A stretch of 64,000 nucleotides of DNA from Sphingomonas oligophenolica (GCF_006438955.1 NZ_RCZK01000001.1:372001-436000), one strand, 5' to 3'; shown: positions 19,478-27,679, counted from the stretch's first letter. Notes: generated from the letters alone by a model not told the origin. Program-made: numbers and translations.

Positions 19478-19492
19478 GAACGTTTCAGGAAC
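19478..19492 (-). promoter_or_regulatory. alphaproteobacterial LexA/SOS box
   Basis: On the minus strand the sequence reads GTTC-CTGAAAC-GTTC, a perfect GTTC-N7-GTTC box, with its edge 13 nt upstream of the mmcB ATG. A 10-bp direct repeat (CGGTGTCTAG) flanks the mmcB start at 19453-19462 and 19469-19478. Confidence 0.85.
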
Positions 19493-19496
19493 GCTG

Positions 19497-19521
19497 GGCA
19501 AGCCCGTGTGCGGGGGCTTGG
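19497..19521. terminator. hairpin downstream of SleB gene
   Basis: Arms CAAGCCC and GGGCTTG pair over an 8-nt loop just after the SleB stop on the minus strand and ahead of the mmcB SOS box. No T-run is visible, so it may be a terminator or only an RNA hairpin. Confidence 0.35.
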
Positions 19522-19526
19522 CCGAT

Positions 19527-20183
19527 TCAGCGATAGAAGACGTGGTTGCCGATCATCGCGATCCGCGTCAGCCGCCCGCCGGGGCGACGGCCCGAGGTGT
19601 TGAAATACAGCGCCTTGGCGGCGGGACTGTCCCACGCCGCAGCGATCGCGACCTTGGCGACCGCGATCGCGGTGCGATAGGCAGCGAGATTGCGAACGGT
19701 GGGGATTTCGCCACCGCGCACGAAGCTGAACTGCCCGCGCTGCTTGACGACACCGCACATGTCGCTCGGGAAGCGGCCCGACTTCGACCGATTAAGGATG
19801 ACGTTGGCGACCGCGAGCTGCCCGCTTAACGATTCGCCGCGCGCTTCAAAGTATATCGCGCCCGCGAGGCATTTCTGGCCGTCGTCGATATCGGCAACGT
19901 CCTGCGCCGCGACCGCGTCGGCCAGGCTGTCATAATCACCGTCCGCCTGCTGGGCTGGTGCCGCCGCGATGGGCTCGTCTGGCACCTTCTGGATAAATGT
20001 GAGCGCGGTATCGACCGAGGTGGGTCGGTCGTTCGCGGGAACCATTGCGGGGGTCACGGTGTTGGGAGAGGGAATCGCGGTACGATCGATGTCGTTCGCG
20101 TGGCCGGCGGTGCTGTGGACCAGCGTGCCGGCGAGGGTCAAAGTCATCACCGCGAGGGTCGCGGCGCGCTGCAAGATCGTCAT
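19527..20183 (-). CDS. SleB-type cell wall hydrolase
   Basis: The 218-aa predicted exported protein has an N-terminal signal sequence (VMTLTLAGTLVHSTAGHA). The C-terminal hydrolase_2/SleB domain contains the catalytic-Glu segment LAGAIYFEARGESLSGQLAVANVILNR and a distal PAAKALYFNTSG block. It probably cleaves peptidoglycan during growth; the partner amidase or regulator is not seen here. Confidence 0.88.
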   Translation of the reverse strand: MTILQRAATLAVMTLTLAGTLVHSTAGHANDIDRTAIPSPNTVTPAMVPANDRPTSVDTALTFIQKVPDEPIAAAPAQQADGDYDSLADAVAAQDVADIDDGQKCLAGAIYFEARGESLSGQLAVANVILNRSKSGRFPSDMCGVVKQRGQFSFVRGGEIPTVRNLAAYRTAIAVAKVAIAAAWDSPAAKALYFNTSGRRPGGRLTRIAMIGNHVFYR

Positions 20184-20349
20184 TCACATCGGTCGATATG
20201 CGGTGAGACCGCCGGTACGACCATGATGAGCATCGTCGCTCTGGTCGCCCGGGCATCCCCCCGACTGCGTCACTGATCCGGATCGCACCCGGCGGTCAGC
20301 ACAACGCTTCCATTACTGATCGGGAGCAATATGGTGCAGTGCACACACG

Positions 20350-20670
20350 TCAATCGTCGAGGATCGTTTCAGCGGCGAACCGTTCCGCATCCGGGCTCGT
20401 CAGTTCGATTACCCACAGGTCCGGATCGGATGAGCGGCGGCGCCGCCAATAACCGGTGACGTCGTCCGCCGGAGTCGAATCGATCAGCGCGACCCGCCCG
20501 TCGGGGCCGATTCCGCGTTCGAGCACCCGGTAATCGGTGCCTGCGGTGCTCACCACGAGCAGGATCGCGCCCGCCTGCGGCTGCCCCTTGGCGAGAACGA
20601 AGCCGAAACCCCCCGAATCATTGGCGCGGCGAATCATCGCGCTCACCAGGATGCCGCTCGGCAGCGTCAT
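20350..20670 (-). CDS. DUF1491 family protein
   Basis: This 106-aa cytosolic protein resembles DUF1491 (start LPSGILVSAMIRRAN, central GGFGFVLAKGQPQAGAILLV, C-terminal DPDLWVIELTSPDAERF). Its function is unknown. The ATG overlaps the stop of the thioesterase gene upstream by 4 nt, forming the end of a ptsN-thioesterase-DUF1491 operon. Confidence 0.82.
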   Translation of the reverse strand: MTLPSGILVSAMIRRANDSGGFGFVLAKGQPQAGAILLVVSTAGTDYRVLERGIGPDGRVALIDSTPADDVTGYWRRRRSSDPDLWVIELTSPDAERFAAETILDD

Positions 20671-21164
20671 CCGTCCCCACCACCGAGGCGATAACCCGGC
20701 AAGTCCGACAGCGGGATCCGCGATCGCATGAACGTGCCGGTGCCGCGTGCCGCCTCCTCGCCCTGCGCGTCGATCAGCCGGGCGTCGGCAACGTGGACGC
20801 GCCGCTTGCCGTTGATCCAGCGCCCTTCCGCGATCACGCGCCCCGAGCCGAGCGGGCGGGTGAAGAGCAGGTTGAACGCGGTCGTGAGCAGGAATCGGTC
20901 GGTGACGAGGCTGTTGGCGGCATAAAAGGCGGCGTCGTCGAGCATCTTGAAATAGCTGGTGCCGTGGACCGCGCCCGCGGCGTGGAAATGCCGTTCGTCG
21001 AGGTCGAATTCGATCCGCGCCACCCCGGGTGCGACGATCGTCAGCCGCGATTCGAACAATTGGTTGATCGGCGCGGCGGCATAGAGCGATTCGAGCGCGC
21101 GGAAATGCGCGGTCGCCCCACTGCCGGGGTCGACCGCAGGCTTAGGTGCAGGATCAGGCGGCAT
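20667..21164 (-). CDS. PaaI-like hotdog-fold thioesterase
   Basis: The 165-aa hotdog-fold protein has the PaaI/4HBT pattern: HFHAAGAVHGTSYFKMLDDAAFYAANS with a conserved Gly-Thr-Asp arrangement and VIAEGRWINGKRRVHVADARL. It probably hydrolyses an acyl-CoA; the substrate is unknown. ATG at 21164 overlaps the ptsN end by 11 nt; an upstream ATG would lengthen the overlap without conserved sequence. Confidence 0.82.
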   Translation of the reverse strand: MPPDPAPKPAVDPGSGATAHFRALESLYAAAPINQLFESRLTIVAPGVARIEFDLDERHFHAAGAVHGTSYFKMLDDAAFYAANSLVTDRFLLTTAFNLLFTRPLGSGRVIAEGRWINGKRRVHVADARLIDAQGEEAARGTGTFMRSRIPLSDLPGYRLGGGDG

Positions 21165-21621
21165 CACGCGCCGCGTCCGCCGAGAACAGTGCAAACAGCG
21201 CATCGCGCGACCCCGCGCCGCGCAGCTTCGCGAGGAATCCGCGATCGCGCAGCTGCCGCGACACGCGCGCGAGCGCCTTCAGATGATTCGCGCCCGCATC
21301 GGGGGGCGACAGCAGCGCGAAGATCAGGTCGACCGGCAGATCGTCGACCGACTCGAACCCGATGGGGTGCGCGAGCCGGACGAAGACGCCGGACACCTGG
21401 TCGAGCCCGTCGATCCGCGCATGCGGGATGGCGACGCCGCCGCCGAAACCGGTCGAGCCCAGCCGCTCGCGTGCGCCCAATCGGTCGATGACGGCTCGCG
21501 GATCGACGCCGAAGCATTGACCCGCAACCGTCCCGAGTTGCTGAAACACCTGTTTCTTGTTCGCCGCGGCCACGTCGATCAGGACGCCGTCAGGCGACAA
21601 TAGGTCGCTAAAATCGTGCAT
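21154..21621 (-). CDS. ptsN: PTS IIA-like nitrogen regulatory protein PtsN
   Basis: The 155-aa EIIA-Ntr protein carries the phospho-accepting His in GFGGGVAIPHARIDGL, plus VFVRLAHPIGFESVDDLPVDLIFALLSP. It is the terminal phospho-acceptor of the nitrogen PTS, which regulates potassium and stress physiology rather than sugar transport. It follows hpf, the common hpf-ptsN order, but no rpoN lies upstream. Confidence 0.94.
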   Translation of the reverse strand: MHDFSDLLSPDGVLIDVAAANKKQVFQQLGTVAGQCFGVDPRAVIDRLGARERLGSTGFGGGVAIPHARIDGLDQVSGVFVRLAHPIGFESVDDLPVDLIFALLSPPDAGANHLKALARVSRQLRDRGFLAKLRGAGSRDALFALFSADAARDAA

Positions 21622-21682
21622 ACGCTATCACTACCCCCTGCGCGGCGCAGATATTCCCCCCGCGCCGCGCGACGCTATCGCG

Positions 21683-22264
21683 TCAATCGTGCTGCGGCTC
21701 GACCCAGCCGATCGTCCCGTCGCCGCGACGATAGACCATATTGTGCGCGCCGGTCTTCGAATTCTTGAACAACAGCGCGCCGGTGTTGCGCAGGTCGAGC
21801 ATCATCACCGCGTCCGACACGCTGACATCGGGGATGTTGGCGCGGGTTTCGGCGACGATCAGCGGCGCATCGGCGACCTCTTCTTCCTCGGGCGTATCCT
21901 GGAACACGGTGTAGCCCGCATTGTCGAACGCGTTGCTGTCCGCGACCTCGGCCGCAAGATCCGCGTGGCGCGCCTTCAGCCGGCGCATGTAGCGGCGCAG
22001 CTGGGTTTCGATCTTGGCGGCGGCGCCGTCGAACGAGGGATGCGCCTCCTGCGCGTCGTTGTGCCCCTTGAGTACCAGCCCCTTCATGACATGCGCGACG
22101 ATGTCGCAGGTGAAGCCGTTGTCGTGCGGTCCCTTGCCGAACGTCACCTCCGCCGAGATCGTGCGGGCAAAATATTTGTCGGCGATACCCTGAAGCCGGT
22201 CAGTCACATGATCCTTCAGCGCATTGCCCGTTTCGACCTGGTGACCTGAAATCCGGATATCCAT
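21683..22264 (-). CDS. hpf: long-form ribosome hibernation-promoting factor HPF
   Basis: The 193-aa protein has an N-terminal HPF/YfiA fold (MDIRISGHQVETGNALKDHV) and a C-terminal dimerisation domain (ADAPLIVAETRANIPDVSVSDAVMML-type), the long HPF that drives 100S ribosome formation in stationary phase. ATG at 22264 has GGAG upstream at good spacing; an in-frame ATG four codons earlier is possible. Confidence 0.94.
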   Translation of the reverse strand: MDIRISGHQVETGNALKDHVTDRLQGIADKYFARTISAEVTFGKGPHDNGFTCDIVAHVMKGLVLKGHNDAQEAHPSFDGAAAKIETQLRRYMRRLKARHADLAAEVADSNAFDNAGYTVFQDTPEEEEVADAPLIVAETRANIPDVSVSDAVMMLDLRNTGALLFKNSKTGAHNMVYRRGDGTIGWVEPQHD

Positions 22265-22321
22265 TGCATTCTCCATTCTATCGTTCTTGGCGACGCGCCG
22301 TTCGGCGCGGTCGCGGGTGCG

Positions 22322-23017
22322 TCAATGCGACGCGTCGACGCCCCAGAGCGGGATGTCGATGCCCTGTAGAAAGGCGGCGTGCGCCGCAAGTTCCGTCGGG
22401 CTGGCACGAAATACGCGCGATGGCCTCATCGGCACGTCAGCCCGATCGCGTCGTGTCGCCGACGGCGCGACGATTGCGGCATCGGCAACGAGCCCCAGCC
22501 CGATCTGCCGCCCGCCCATCAATTCGACATAGACCTGCGCGAGCAGTTGCGCGTCGAGCAGCGCGCCGTGGAGCACGCGGTGCGACCGATCGATTCCGAA
22601 CCGCGAACACAACGCGTCGAGCGAATGTTTCGCACCCGGGTGGCGACTGCGCGCGAGCTGGAGCGTGTCGACCATCCGCGTCGTGCACACCAGCGGGCGC
22701 CCGCACCGGCGCATCTCGCCGTTCAGGAAGGAAAAATCGAACCCCGCATTGTGCGCGACGAGCGGCGCGTCGGCGATGAACTCCAGCAATTCATCGACCG
22801 CGGCGGCGAACAGCGGCTTGTCGCCGAGGAAGACCGACGACAGCCCGTGGACCGCGAACGCCTCGGCAGGCATGTCGCGTTCGGGGTGGTAATAGGCGTG
22901 GAAGGTGCGCCCGGTCTCGACCCGGTTGATCAGTTCGACACACCCGATCTCGACCATCCGGTCGCCGCCCTGGAAGCTCAATCCCGTGGTTTCGGTATCG
23001 AAGACGATTTCGCGCAT
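22322..23017 (-). CDS. dnaQ: DNA polymerase III epsilon subunit (proofreading exonuclease)
   Basis: The 231-aa DnaQ 3'-5' exonuclease shows Exo I (VFDTETTGLSF), Exo II (VAHNAGFDFSFLNGE) and Exo III (HRVLHGALLDAQLLAQVY) with their acidic residues and the catalytic His, plus a C-terminal tail for alpha-subunit binding. It lies in the origin-proximal group ppsR-maf-aroE-coaE-dnaQ. Confidence 0.95.
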   Translation of the reverse strand: MREIVFDTETTGLSFQGGDRMVEIGCVELINRVETGRTFHAYYHPERDMPAEAFAVHGLSSVFLGDKPLFAAAVDELLEFIADAPLVAHNAGFDFSFLNGEMRRCGRPLVCTTRMVDTLQLARSRHPGAKHSLDALCSRFGIDRSHRVLHGALLDAQLLAQVYVELMGGRQIGLGLVADAAIVAPSATRRDRADVPMRPSRVFRASPTELAAHAAFLQGIDIPLWGVDASH

Positions 23018-23024
23018 CGATCCT

Positions 23025-23618
23025 CTATCCGCCTGTCGACGCGTTCAAGCAAGCGATGAGCCCGCGTACCGCGGCGCGGGTGTCCTCGGTCGGCACATCG
23101 GTCGCGATGACGTGATCGGCGCGCGCGCGCTTGACGTCATCGGGAGTCTGACGCGCCAGAATTGCGGCGAATTTCGCGTCGGTCATCCCGGCGCGGGCGA
23201 GCACGCGGGCGCGCTGGACCGCAGGGGCGGCGGAGACGACGACGATCCGGTCGACCGCGCGCTCGCCGCCGGTTTCGAAGAGCAGCGGGATGTCGAACAC
23301 GACGATCGGCGCGTCGGCATGATCGGCGAGAAAGCGCGCGCGTTCTGCGCCGACCGCGGGATGGACGATGCGTTCGAGCCGCGTCATCGCATCGTCGTCG
23401 GCGAGCACCGCAGAGCCGAGCCGGGCGCGGTCGACGCCGTTCGCGTCGGTGGTGCCCGGAAACGCCGCCTCGATTCGCGCGACGAGTGCACCGCCCGCCG
23501 CCTGGAGCCGGTGGACCGCAGCGTCGGCGTCGAACACCGGCACCCCCTCCGCGGCGAACATCGCGGCTACGGTCGATTTTCCCATCCCGATCGATCCGGT
23601 AAGGCCGATCGTGATCAT
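23025..23618 (-). CDS. coaE: dephospho-CoA kinase
   Basis: The 197-aa P-loop kinase catalyses the last step of CoA biosynthesis. The P-loop is ITIGLTGSIGMGKST; further motifs are PVFDADAAVHRL, RIVHPAVGAER and VFDIPLLFETGGE. Its ATG overlaps the aroE stop by 4 nt. Confidence 0.95.
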   Translation of the reverse strand: MITIGLTGSIGMGKSTVAAMFAAEGVPVFDADAAVHRLQAAGGALVARIEAAFPGTTDANGVDRARLGSAVLADDDAMTRLERIVHPAVGAERARFLADHADAPIVVFDIPLLFETGGERAVDRIVVVSAAPAVQRARVLARAGMTDAKFAAILARQTPDDVKRARADHVIATDVPTEDTRAAVRGLIACLNASTGG

Positions 23619-24430
23619 GCGGTCAGCAAGGCGCGCAATTCCTCGTCGCGATCCCGCGGGGGCGCGGCGCCGAAGAACAGCTCGAACGCGACCGCGGCCT
23701 GGCCGACCAGCATTTCAAGCCCGTCGATCGTGTCGAGCCCGCGCGCGCGCGCCGCGCGGAGCAGCGGGGTGTCGAGCGGGGCATAAACGATATCGTAGAC
23801 GACCGCATCCTCGGACAGCGCGCCGAGATCGAGCGTGAGCGCTGGCTGGCCGGTCATCCCGAGCGTTGTGGCGTTGACGAGCAACGCGGCAGGCGGCGCG
23901 ACCGGGGAAATCGCGAGCGCGTCGCCCTTGAGCCCGAACGACGCCAGCAGCGCGGCGCCCTTCAGCGGGTTGCGCGCGAGGATCGTCACCGCGTCGACCC
24001 CGATCCGCGCGAGCGCGAACAGCACCGCGCGCGCCGCGCCGCCGGTGCCGATTACTGTGACCGGCGCGCCCGCTAGATCCAGATCGGCGAGCGGGGCGTA
24101 GAATCCAGCGGCATCGGTGTTGGTGCCGATCAGCGCGCCGTCGTCGGCGCGGACGATGGTGTTGATCGCGCCGATCGACCCGCGGACGTCGCCGCGATCC
24201 TCGACCAGATCGAGCGCGGCGATCTTGTGCGGCACGGTGATGTTGCAACCGCGCCACGCGGGATCGTCACGACGCCGCGCAACGAAATCGGCGAGGTCGG
24301 CGGGGGAAACATGGGTCTTGCGGTAATCGGCCTCGATCCCGAGCGCCTTCAGCCAGAAACGGTGGATCAGCGGCGATTTCGACTGCGCGATCGGGTCACC
24401 GATCACCTCCGCATAAGGGGCCGTCGTCAT
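23615..24430 (-). CDS. aroE: shikimate dehydrogenase AroE
   Basis: The 271-aa NADP-dependent enzyme reduces 3-dehydroshikimate in the aromatic pathway. It shows the substrate motif VIGDPIAQSKSPLIH, catalytic Lys in NITVPHKIAAL and the NADP site VIGTGGAARAVLFAL. The frame is open further upstream, but ATG at 24430 (MTTAPYAEVIGDPI) fits the family start. Confidence 0.94.
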   Translation of the reverse strand: MTTAPYAEVIGDPIAQSKSPLIHRFWLKALGIEADYRKTHVSPADLADFVARRRDDPAWRGCNITVPHKIAALDLVEDRGDVRGSIGAINTIVRADDGALIGTNTDAAGFYAPLADLDLAGAPVTVIGTGGAARAVLFALARIGVDAVTILARNPLKGAALLASFGLKGDALAISPVAPPAALLVNATTLGMTGQPALTLDLGALSEDAVVYDIVYAPLDTPLLRAARARGLDTIDGLEMLVGQAAVAFELFFGAAPPRDRDEELRALLTA

Positions 24431-24494
24431 CGAAAACACCCCTTCGACGTTGACGAAGTTGACACGGAATCGGTGTTTTGCGCGAGCGTCAACG

Positions 24495-25085
24495 TCATGC
24501 CGCCAGCACTCCGCGGACGCGCAGAAAATCGAGCACCGGGAGCAGCGGCAACCCGAGCACGGTGAAGTGACTGCCGTCGATCTTAGCGAAAAGTTGCACG
24601 CCCGGTCCTTCGATCCTGAAACAGCCGACACAGCCCGCGATCGCGGGCCATTCCTGGTCCAGATACGCGTCGATGAAGCCGTAGGACAGCGACCGGACGT
24701 GGAGCGTGGCGCCGTCGACGTGCCGCCAGACCGCCGCGCCGTTCTCCGCGATCACCGCGGCGCTCCACAATTTATGGCGACCGCCGCTCATCCGCGCGAG
24801 GTGGTCGGCGGCCTGCCCGCGGGTCTCGGGCTTGTCGAGGCGGGTGCCGTCGGCAAGTTCGACGATACTGTCGCTGCCGAGCACGAGCGCACCCGGCGCT
24901 CGGCTCGACACCTTGAGCGCCTTCAATTCGGCGAGCGCGTCGGCAAGGTCGCGCGCGGGGAGATGCGCGAACGCCGCCTTCGCCGCGTCCTCGTCGACCC
25001 CCGCCGCCATGGCGTCGAACGGCACGCCCGCGTCGGTCAGCATGGCGCGCCGCGAGGCGCTTTGCGAGGCGAGAATCAGCGTCAT
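24495..25085 (-). CDS. maf: Maf family nucleotide pyrophosphatase
   Basis: The 196-aa Maf-like protein (start MTLILASQSASRRAML, catalytic region GALVLGSDSIVEL, late DGSHFTVLGLPLLPVLDFL) belongs to the house-cleaning NTP pyrophosphatases. ATG at 25085 overlaps the ppsR stop by 4 nt; the long upstream extension is the shadow of ppsR. Confidence 0.94.
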   Translation of the reverse strand: MTLILASQSASRRAMLTDAGVPFDAMAAGVDEDAAKAAFAHLPARDLADALAELKALKVSSRAPGALVLGSDSIVELADGTRLDKPETRGQAADHLARMSGGRHKLWSAAVIAENGAAVWRHVDGATLHVRSLSYGFIDAYLDQEWPAIAGCVGCFRIEGPGVQLFAKIDGSHFTVLGLPLLPVLDFLRVRGVLAA

Positions 25086-25894
25086 GCCGCAGCGCGTTCG
25101 CCGACCAGCGCGATGATCGCGGCGGCGGTTTCCTCGATCGAGCGGCGCGTCACGTCGATCACCGGCCAGCCATTGTCGGCAAACATCCTGCGCGCGAACT
25201 GGAGCTCGCGCGCGACCGCCTCGGCCTCGACATAGGCGGTATCGGGTTGTTGGTTCAGCGTCAGCAGCCGGTTGCGGCGGATCTGGATCAACCGGTCGGG
25301 GCTGGTGGTCAGCCCGACGACGAGTGGATGTTTCAACGCATAGAGCGACGCGGGCGGCGGGCTTTCGAGCACGATCGGAATGTTGGCGGTCTTGTACCCG
25401 CGGTTGGCGAGGTAGATCGAGGTCGGGGTCTTCGACGAGCGTGAGACCCCGGCGAGGACGATGTCGGCGTCCTCCCATTCCTCCGCGGCGATGCCGTCGT
25501 CGTGCGCAATCGTGTAATGGATCGCATCGACCCGCGCGAAATAGGCGGCGTCGAGCATATGCTGGCGGCCGGGGCGCGCCTTGGCCTGCTGGCCGAGCAG
25601 GTGCGACAGCGCATCGTTGACCGGATCCAGCGGCGCTACCGCGGGCAAGCCCAGCGCGCGGCACCGCGCCTCGAGGATCCGCCGGGTCGCGACATTGACC
25701 AGCGTGAACACCACCAGCCCCGGATTCTGCGCGATTTCCTGGAGGATGTGTTCGAGATGCGCTTCGGTGCGGACCATCGGCCAGAAATGGCGGACGGTCT
25801 CGACATCGTCATATTGCGCGAGCGCCGCCTTGGCGATGTTCTCCAGCGTCTCGCCGGTCGAATCCGACAGCAGATGGAGGTGGAGGCGCGTCAT
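25082..25894 (-). CDS. ppsR: pyruvate, water dikinase / PPDK regulatory protein (DUF299)
   Basis: The 270-aa bifunctional kinase/phosphorylase family protein starts LHLHLLSDSTGETLENIAKA and has the P-loop-like GVSRSSKTPTSIYLANRGYK. This DUF299 gene flanks the replication origin in many alphaproteobacteria, opposite hemE. It is transcribed away from the putative oriC and overlaps maf by 4 nt. Confidence 0.92.
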   Translation of the reverse strand: MTRLHLHLLSDSTGETLENIAKAALAQYDDVETVRHFWPMVRTEAHLEHILQEIAQNPGLVVFTLVNVATRRILEARCRALGLPAVAPLDPVNDALSHLLGQQAKARPGRQHMLDAAYFARVDAIHYTIAHDDGIAAEEWEDADIVLAGVSRSSKTPTSIYLANRGYKTANIPIVLESPPPASLYALKHPLVVGLTTSPDRLIQIRRNRLLTLNQQPDTAYVEAEAVARELQFARRMFADNGWPVIDVTRRSIEETAAAIIALVGERAAA

Positions 25895-25913
25895 GGAGTG
25901 GGCTGGACCGATC

Positions 25914-25922
25914 TGTGGAAAA
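25914..25922 (-). promoter_or_regulatory. DnaA box (TTTTCCACA)
   Basis: One mismatch from the consensus TTATCCACA on the minus strand, at the ppsR edge of the origin region. Confidence 0.6.
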
Positions 25923-25992
25923 CCATCGCAAAACGGCTAGCGTAACTCGCCACACCCGCCAAGCGACACCGCCGCGGTGGACAAGCATCGAT

Positions 25993-26001
25993 CTATCCAC
26001 A
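25993..26001 (+). promoter_or_regulatory. DnaA box (CTATCCACA)
   Basis: One mismatch from TTATCCACA on the plus strand, within the origin region. Confidence 0.65.
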
Positions 26002-26023
26002 ATCCCGCGCACAGCATCCGGTT

Positions 26024-26032
26024 TCATCCACA
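26024..26032 (+). promoter_or_regulatory. DnaA box (TCATCCACA)
   Basis: One mismatch from TTATCCACA on the plus strand. It lies three bases from the perfect inverted box at 26036, forming a head-to-head pair. Confidence 0.65.
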
Positions 26033-26035
26033 GGG

Positions 26036-26044
26036 TGTGGATAA
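26036..26044 (-). promoter_or_regulatory. DnaA box (perfect TTATCCACA)
   Basis: Exact consensus DnaA box on the minus strand, centre of the box cluster in the ppsR-hemE gap. Confidence 0.85.
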
Positions 26045-26151
26045 CGGGGACACCATCCGCGAATCGCGCGGGGATGGTGGCTGCTTGCCGGTCAAGGCGT
26101 TGATGGTTACGGGACAACCGGCTTTATCCCGCGTTCCACGTGCCAACCACT

Positions 26152-26185
26152 TCAACATCCTATTTTTAGAATCTTCTAATAGAGG
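26152..26185. other. AT-rich candidate DNA unwinding element
   Basis: A stretch rich in A/T (containing CCTATTTTTAGAATCTTCTA) between the DnaA boxes and hemE. It stands out against the GC-rich surroundings and is a plausible unwinding element. Confidence 0.55.
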
Positions 26186-26195
26186 AAGAAGGATC

Positions 26196-27224
26196 CTGAC
26201 CGTTCCCGTCGCCAAGTCGCTGCTGTCCGTGTTGAAGGGCGAGCGGCAGGCCGTGTCCCCGATCTGGTTGATGCGCCAGGCGGGGCGGTATCTGCCCGAA
26301 TATCGCGCGCTGCGTGAAACCAAGGGTGGCTTCCTGGCGCTCGCGACCGATCCCGATGCGGCAGCGGAAGTCACGCTCCAGCCGATCCGCCGGTTCGGAT
26401 TCGACGGCGCGATCCTGTTTTCCGATATCCTGATGGTCCCTTGGGCGTTGGGGCAGGACCTAACGTTCGGCGTCGGCGAGGGGCCGCGGTTGACCCCGCC
26501 GCTGATCGATCACGCATTGGGTGCGCTCGACCGCGTGCCGGAGCGGCTGGAGCCAGTCTATCAGACGGTCACGCGGGTTGCGGGTGCCTTGCCTCCCGAA
26601 ACGACGTTTCTCGGCTTTGCAGGCTCTCCGTGGACCGTGGCGACCTATATGGTCGCGGGCCAGGGATCGAAGGATCAGGGCGAGACGCGCAGCTACGCCT
26701 ATCAGGACCCGATCGCGTTTGGCGCGATCATCGATGCGATCGTCGAGCTCACCATCGACTATCTCGCGCGCCAGATCGAGGCGGGGGTCGAGGCGGTGCA
26801 GTTGTTCGACAGCTGGGCGGGATCGCTCAGCCCGGCGCAGTTCGAACGCTGGGTGATTGCGCCCAACGCTGCGATCGTCGCGGGCGTGAAGGAGCGGTGT
26901 CCCGGTGCGGTCGTGATCGGTTTTCCCAAGGGCGCAGGCGCGAAATTGCCCGCCTATGCACGCGAGACCGGGGTCGATGCGGTCGGACTCGACGAAACCG
27001 TCGATCCGCGCTGGGCCAACGACGTCCTGCCGACGGGAATGCCGGTGCAAGGCAATCTCGATCCGCTGGCGCTGCTGGCGGGAGGGCAAGCGCTCGACGA
27101 GGGAATCGACCGCGTGCTGGCGGCGTTCGTTGATCGTCCTCACGTCTTCAACCTGGGCCACGGGATTGGGCAGCATACCCCGATCGCGCATGTCGAGGCG
27201 CTGATCGCACGGGTACGGGGGTAG
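26196..27224 (+). CDS. hemE: uroporphyrinogen decarboxylase HemE
   Basis: The 342-aa HemE decarboxylates uroporphyrinogen III to coproporphyrinogen III in haem synthesis. Motifs include PIWLMRQAGRYLPEYRAL, ILFSDILMVP, GFAGSPWTVATYMVAG and FNLGHGIGQHTP. The natural N-terminus (TVPVAKSLLSVL) is preceded not by ATG but by CTG at 26196, with a purine-rich AGAGGAAGAAGGA immediately upstream. The only in-frame ATG is 93 nt earlier and would extend the protein through the AT-rich origin segment. CTG is taken as the probable start, with moderate certainty. Confidence 0.92.
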   Translation: MTVPVAKSLLSVLKGERQAVSPIWLMRQAGRYLPEYRALRETKGGFLALATDPDAAAEVTLQPIRRFGFDGAILFSDILMVPWALGQDLTFGVGEGPRLTPPLIDHALGALDRVPERLEPVYQTVTRVAGALPPETTFLGFAGSPWTVATYMVAGQGSKDQGETRSYAYQDPIAFGAIIDAIVELTIDYLARQIEAGVEAVQLFDSWAGSLSPAQFERWVIAPNAAIVAGVKERCPGAVVIGFPKGAGAKLPAYARETGVDAVGLDETVDPRWANDVLPTGMPVQGNLDPLALLAGGQALDEGIDRVLAAFVDRPHVFNLGHGIGQHTPIAHVEALIARVRG

Positions 27225-27232
27225 CGACACCG

Positions 27233-27679
27233 ATGGAGTATCTTGCCTTGGCCTATAACTGGTTCCTCGCCGCGCACCTGATCTTCGTCGTGTTCTGGAT
27301 GGCGGGGTTGTTCATGCTGCCCCGCTATCTGGTTTATCATCAGGAGGCGATCGCCGCGGGGCGGACCGAGGAAGCCGCGTTGTGGGTCACGCGCGAGGCG
27401 AAGATCCGGCACATCATCCTGACGCCTGCGATCGTCGTGGTGTGGGTGCTCGGGATCACGCTGGCGACGCTGGGGCATCATTGGGCGGAAGGCTGGCTCG
27501 GCGCGAAGCTCGTCTTCGTGGTCGGGCTGTCGGGATATCACGGCTGGGGGGTCGGTTATGCGCGCAAACTTGCCGCGGGACGACCTTCGCTCGACGGCAA
27601 GACGCTGCGGATGCTCAACGAGATTCCCGCGCTGGGGGTCACGGTGATCGTGATCCTGGCGGTCATCAAGCCGTTCTGA
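27233..27679 (+). CDS. hemJ: protoporphyrinogen oxidase HemJ
   Basis: The 148-aa integral membrane protein with about four helices matches the HemJ/UPF0093 family: NWFLAAHLIFVVFWMAGLFMLPRYLVYHQEA, HIILTPAIVVVWVLG, KLVFVVGLSGYHGW and LNEIPALGVTVIVILAVIKPF. The conserved His in the first helix is present. It lies 8 nt after hemE, consistent with joint expression. Confidence 0.93.
   Translation: MEYLALAYNWFLAAHLIFVVFWMAGLFMLPRYLVYHQEAIAAGRTEEAALWVTREAKIRHIILTPAIVVVWVLGITLATLGHHWAEGWLGAKLVFVVGLSGYHGWGVGYARKLAAGRPSLDGKTLRMLNEIPALGVTVIVILAVIKPF

Larger units (their letters stand above)
25895..26195. other. putative chromosomal replication origin oriC
   Basis: The 301-nt ppsR-hemE gap holds a perfect DnaA box TTATCCACA (26036-26044, minus) and three near-consensus boxes at 25914-25922, 25993-26001 and 26024-26032. 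It ends in an AT-rich stretch (about 26152-26185) striking in this GC-rich DNA. The position between the DUF299 gene and hemE is that of the Caulobacter/Rickettsia origin. Genes on both sides run away from it. CtrA-type TTAA-N7-TTAA sites are not evident. Confidence 0.85.
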
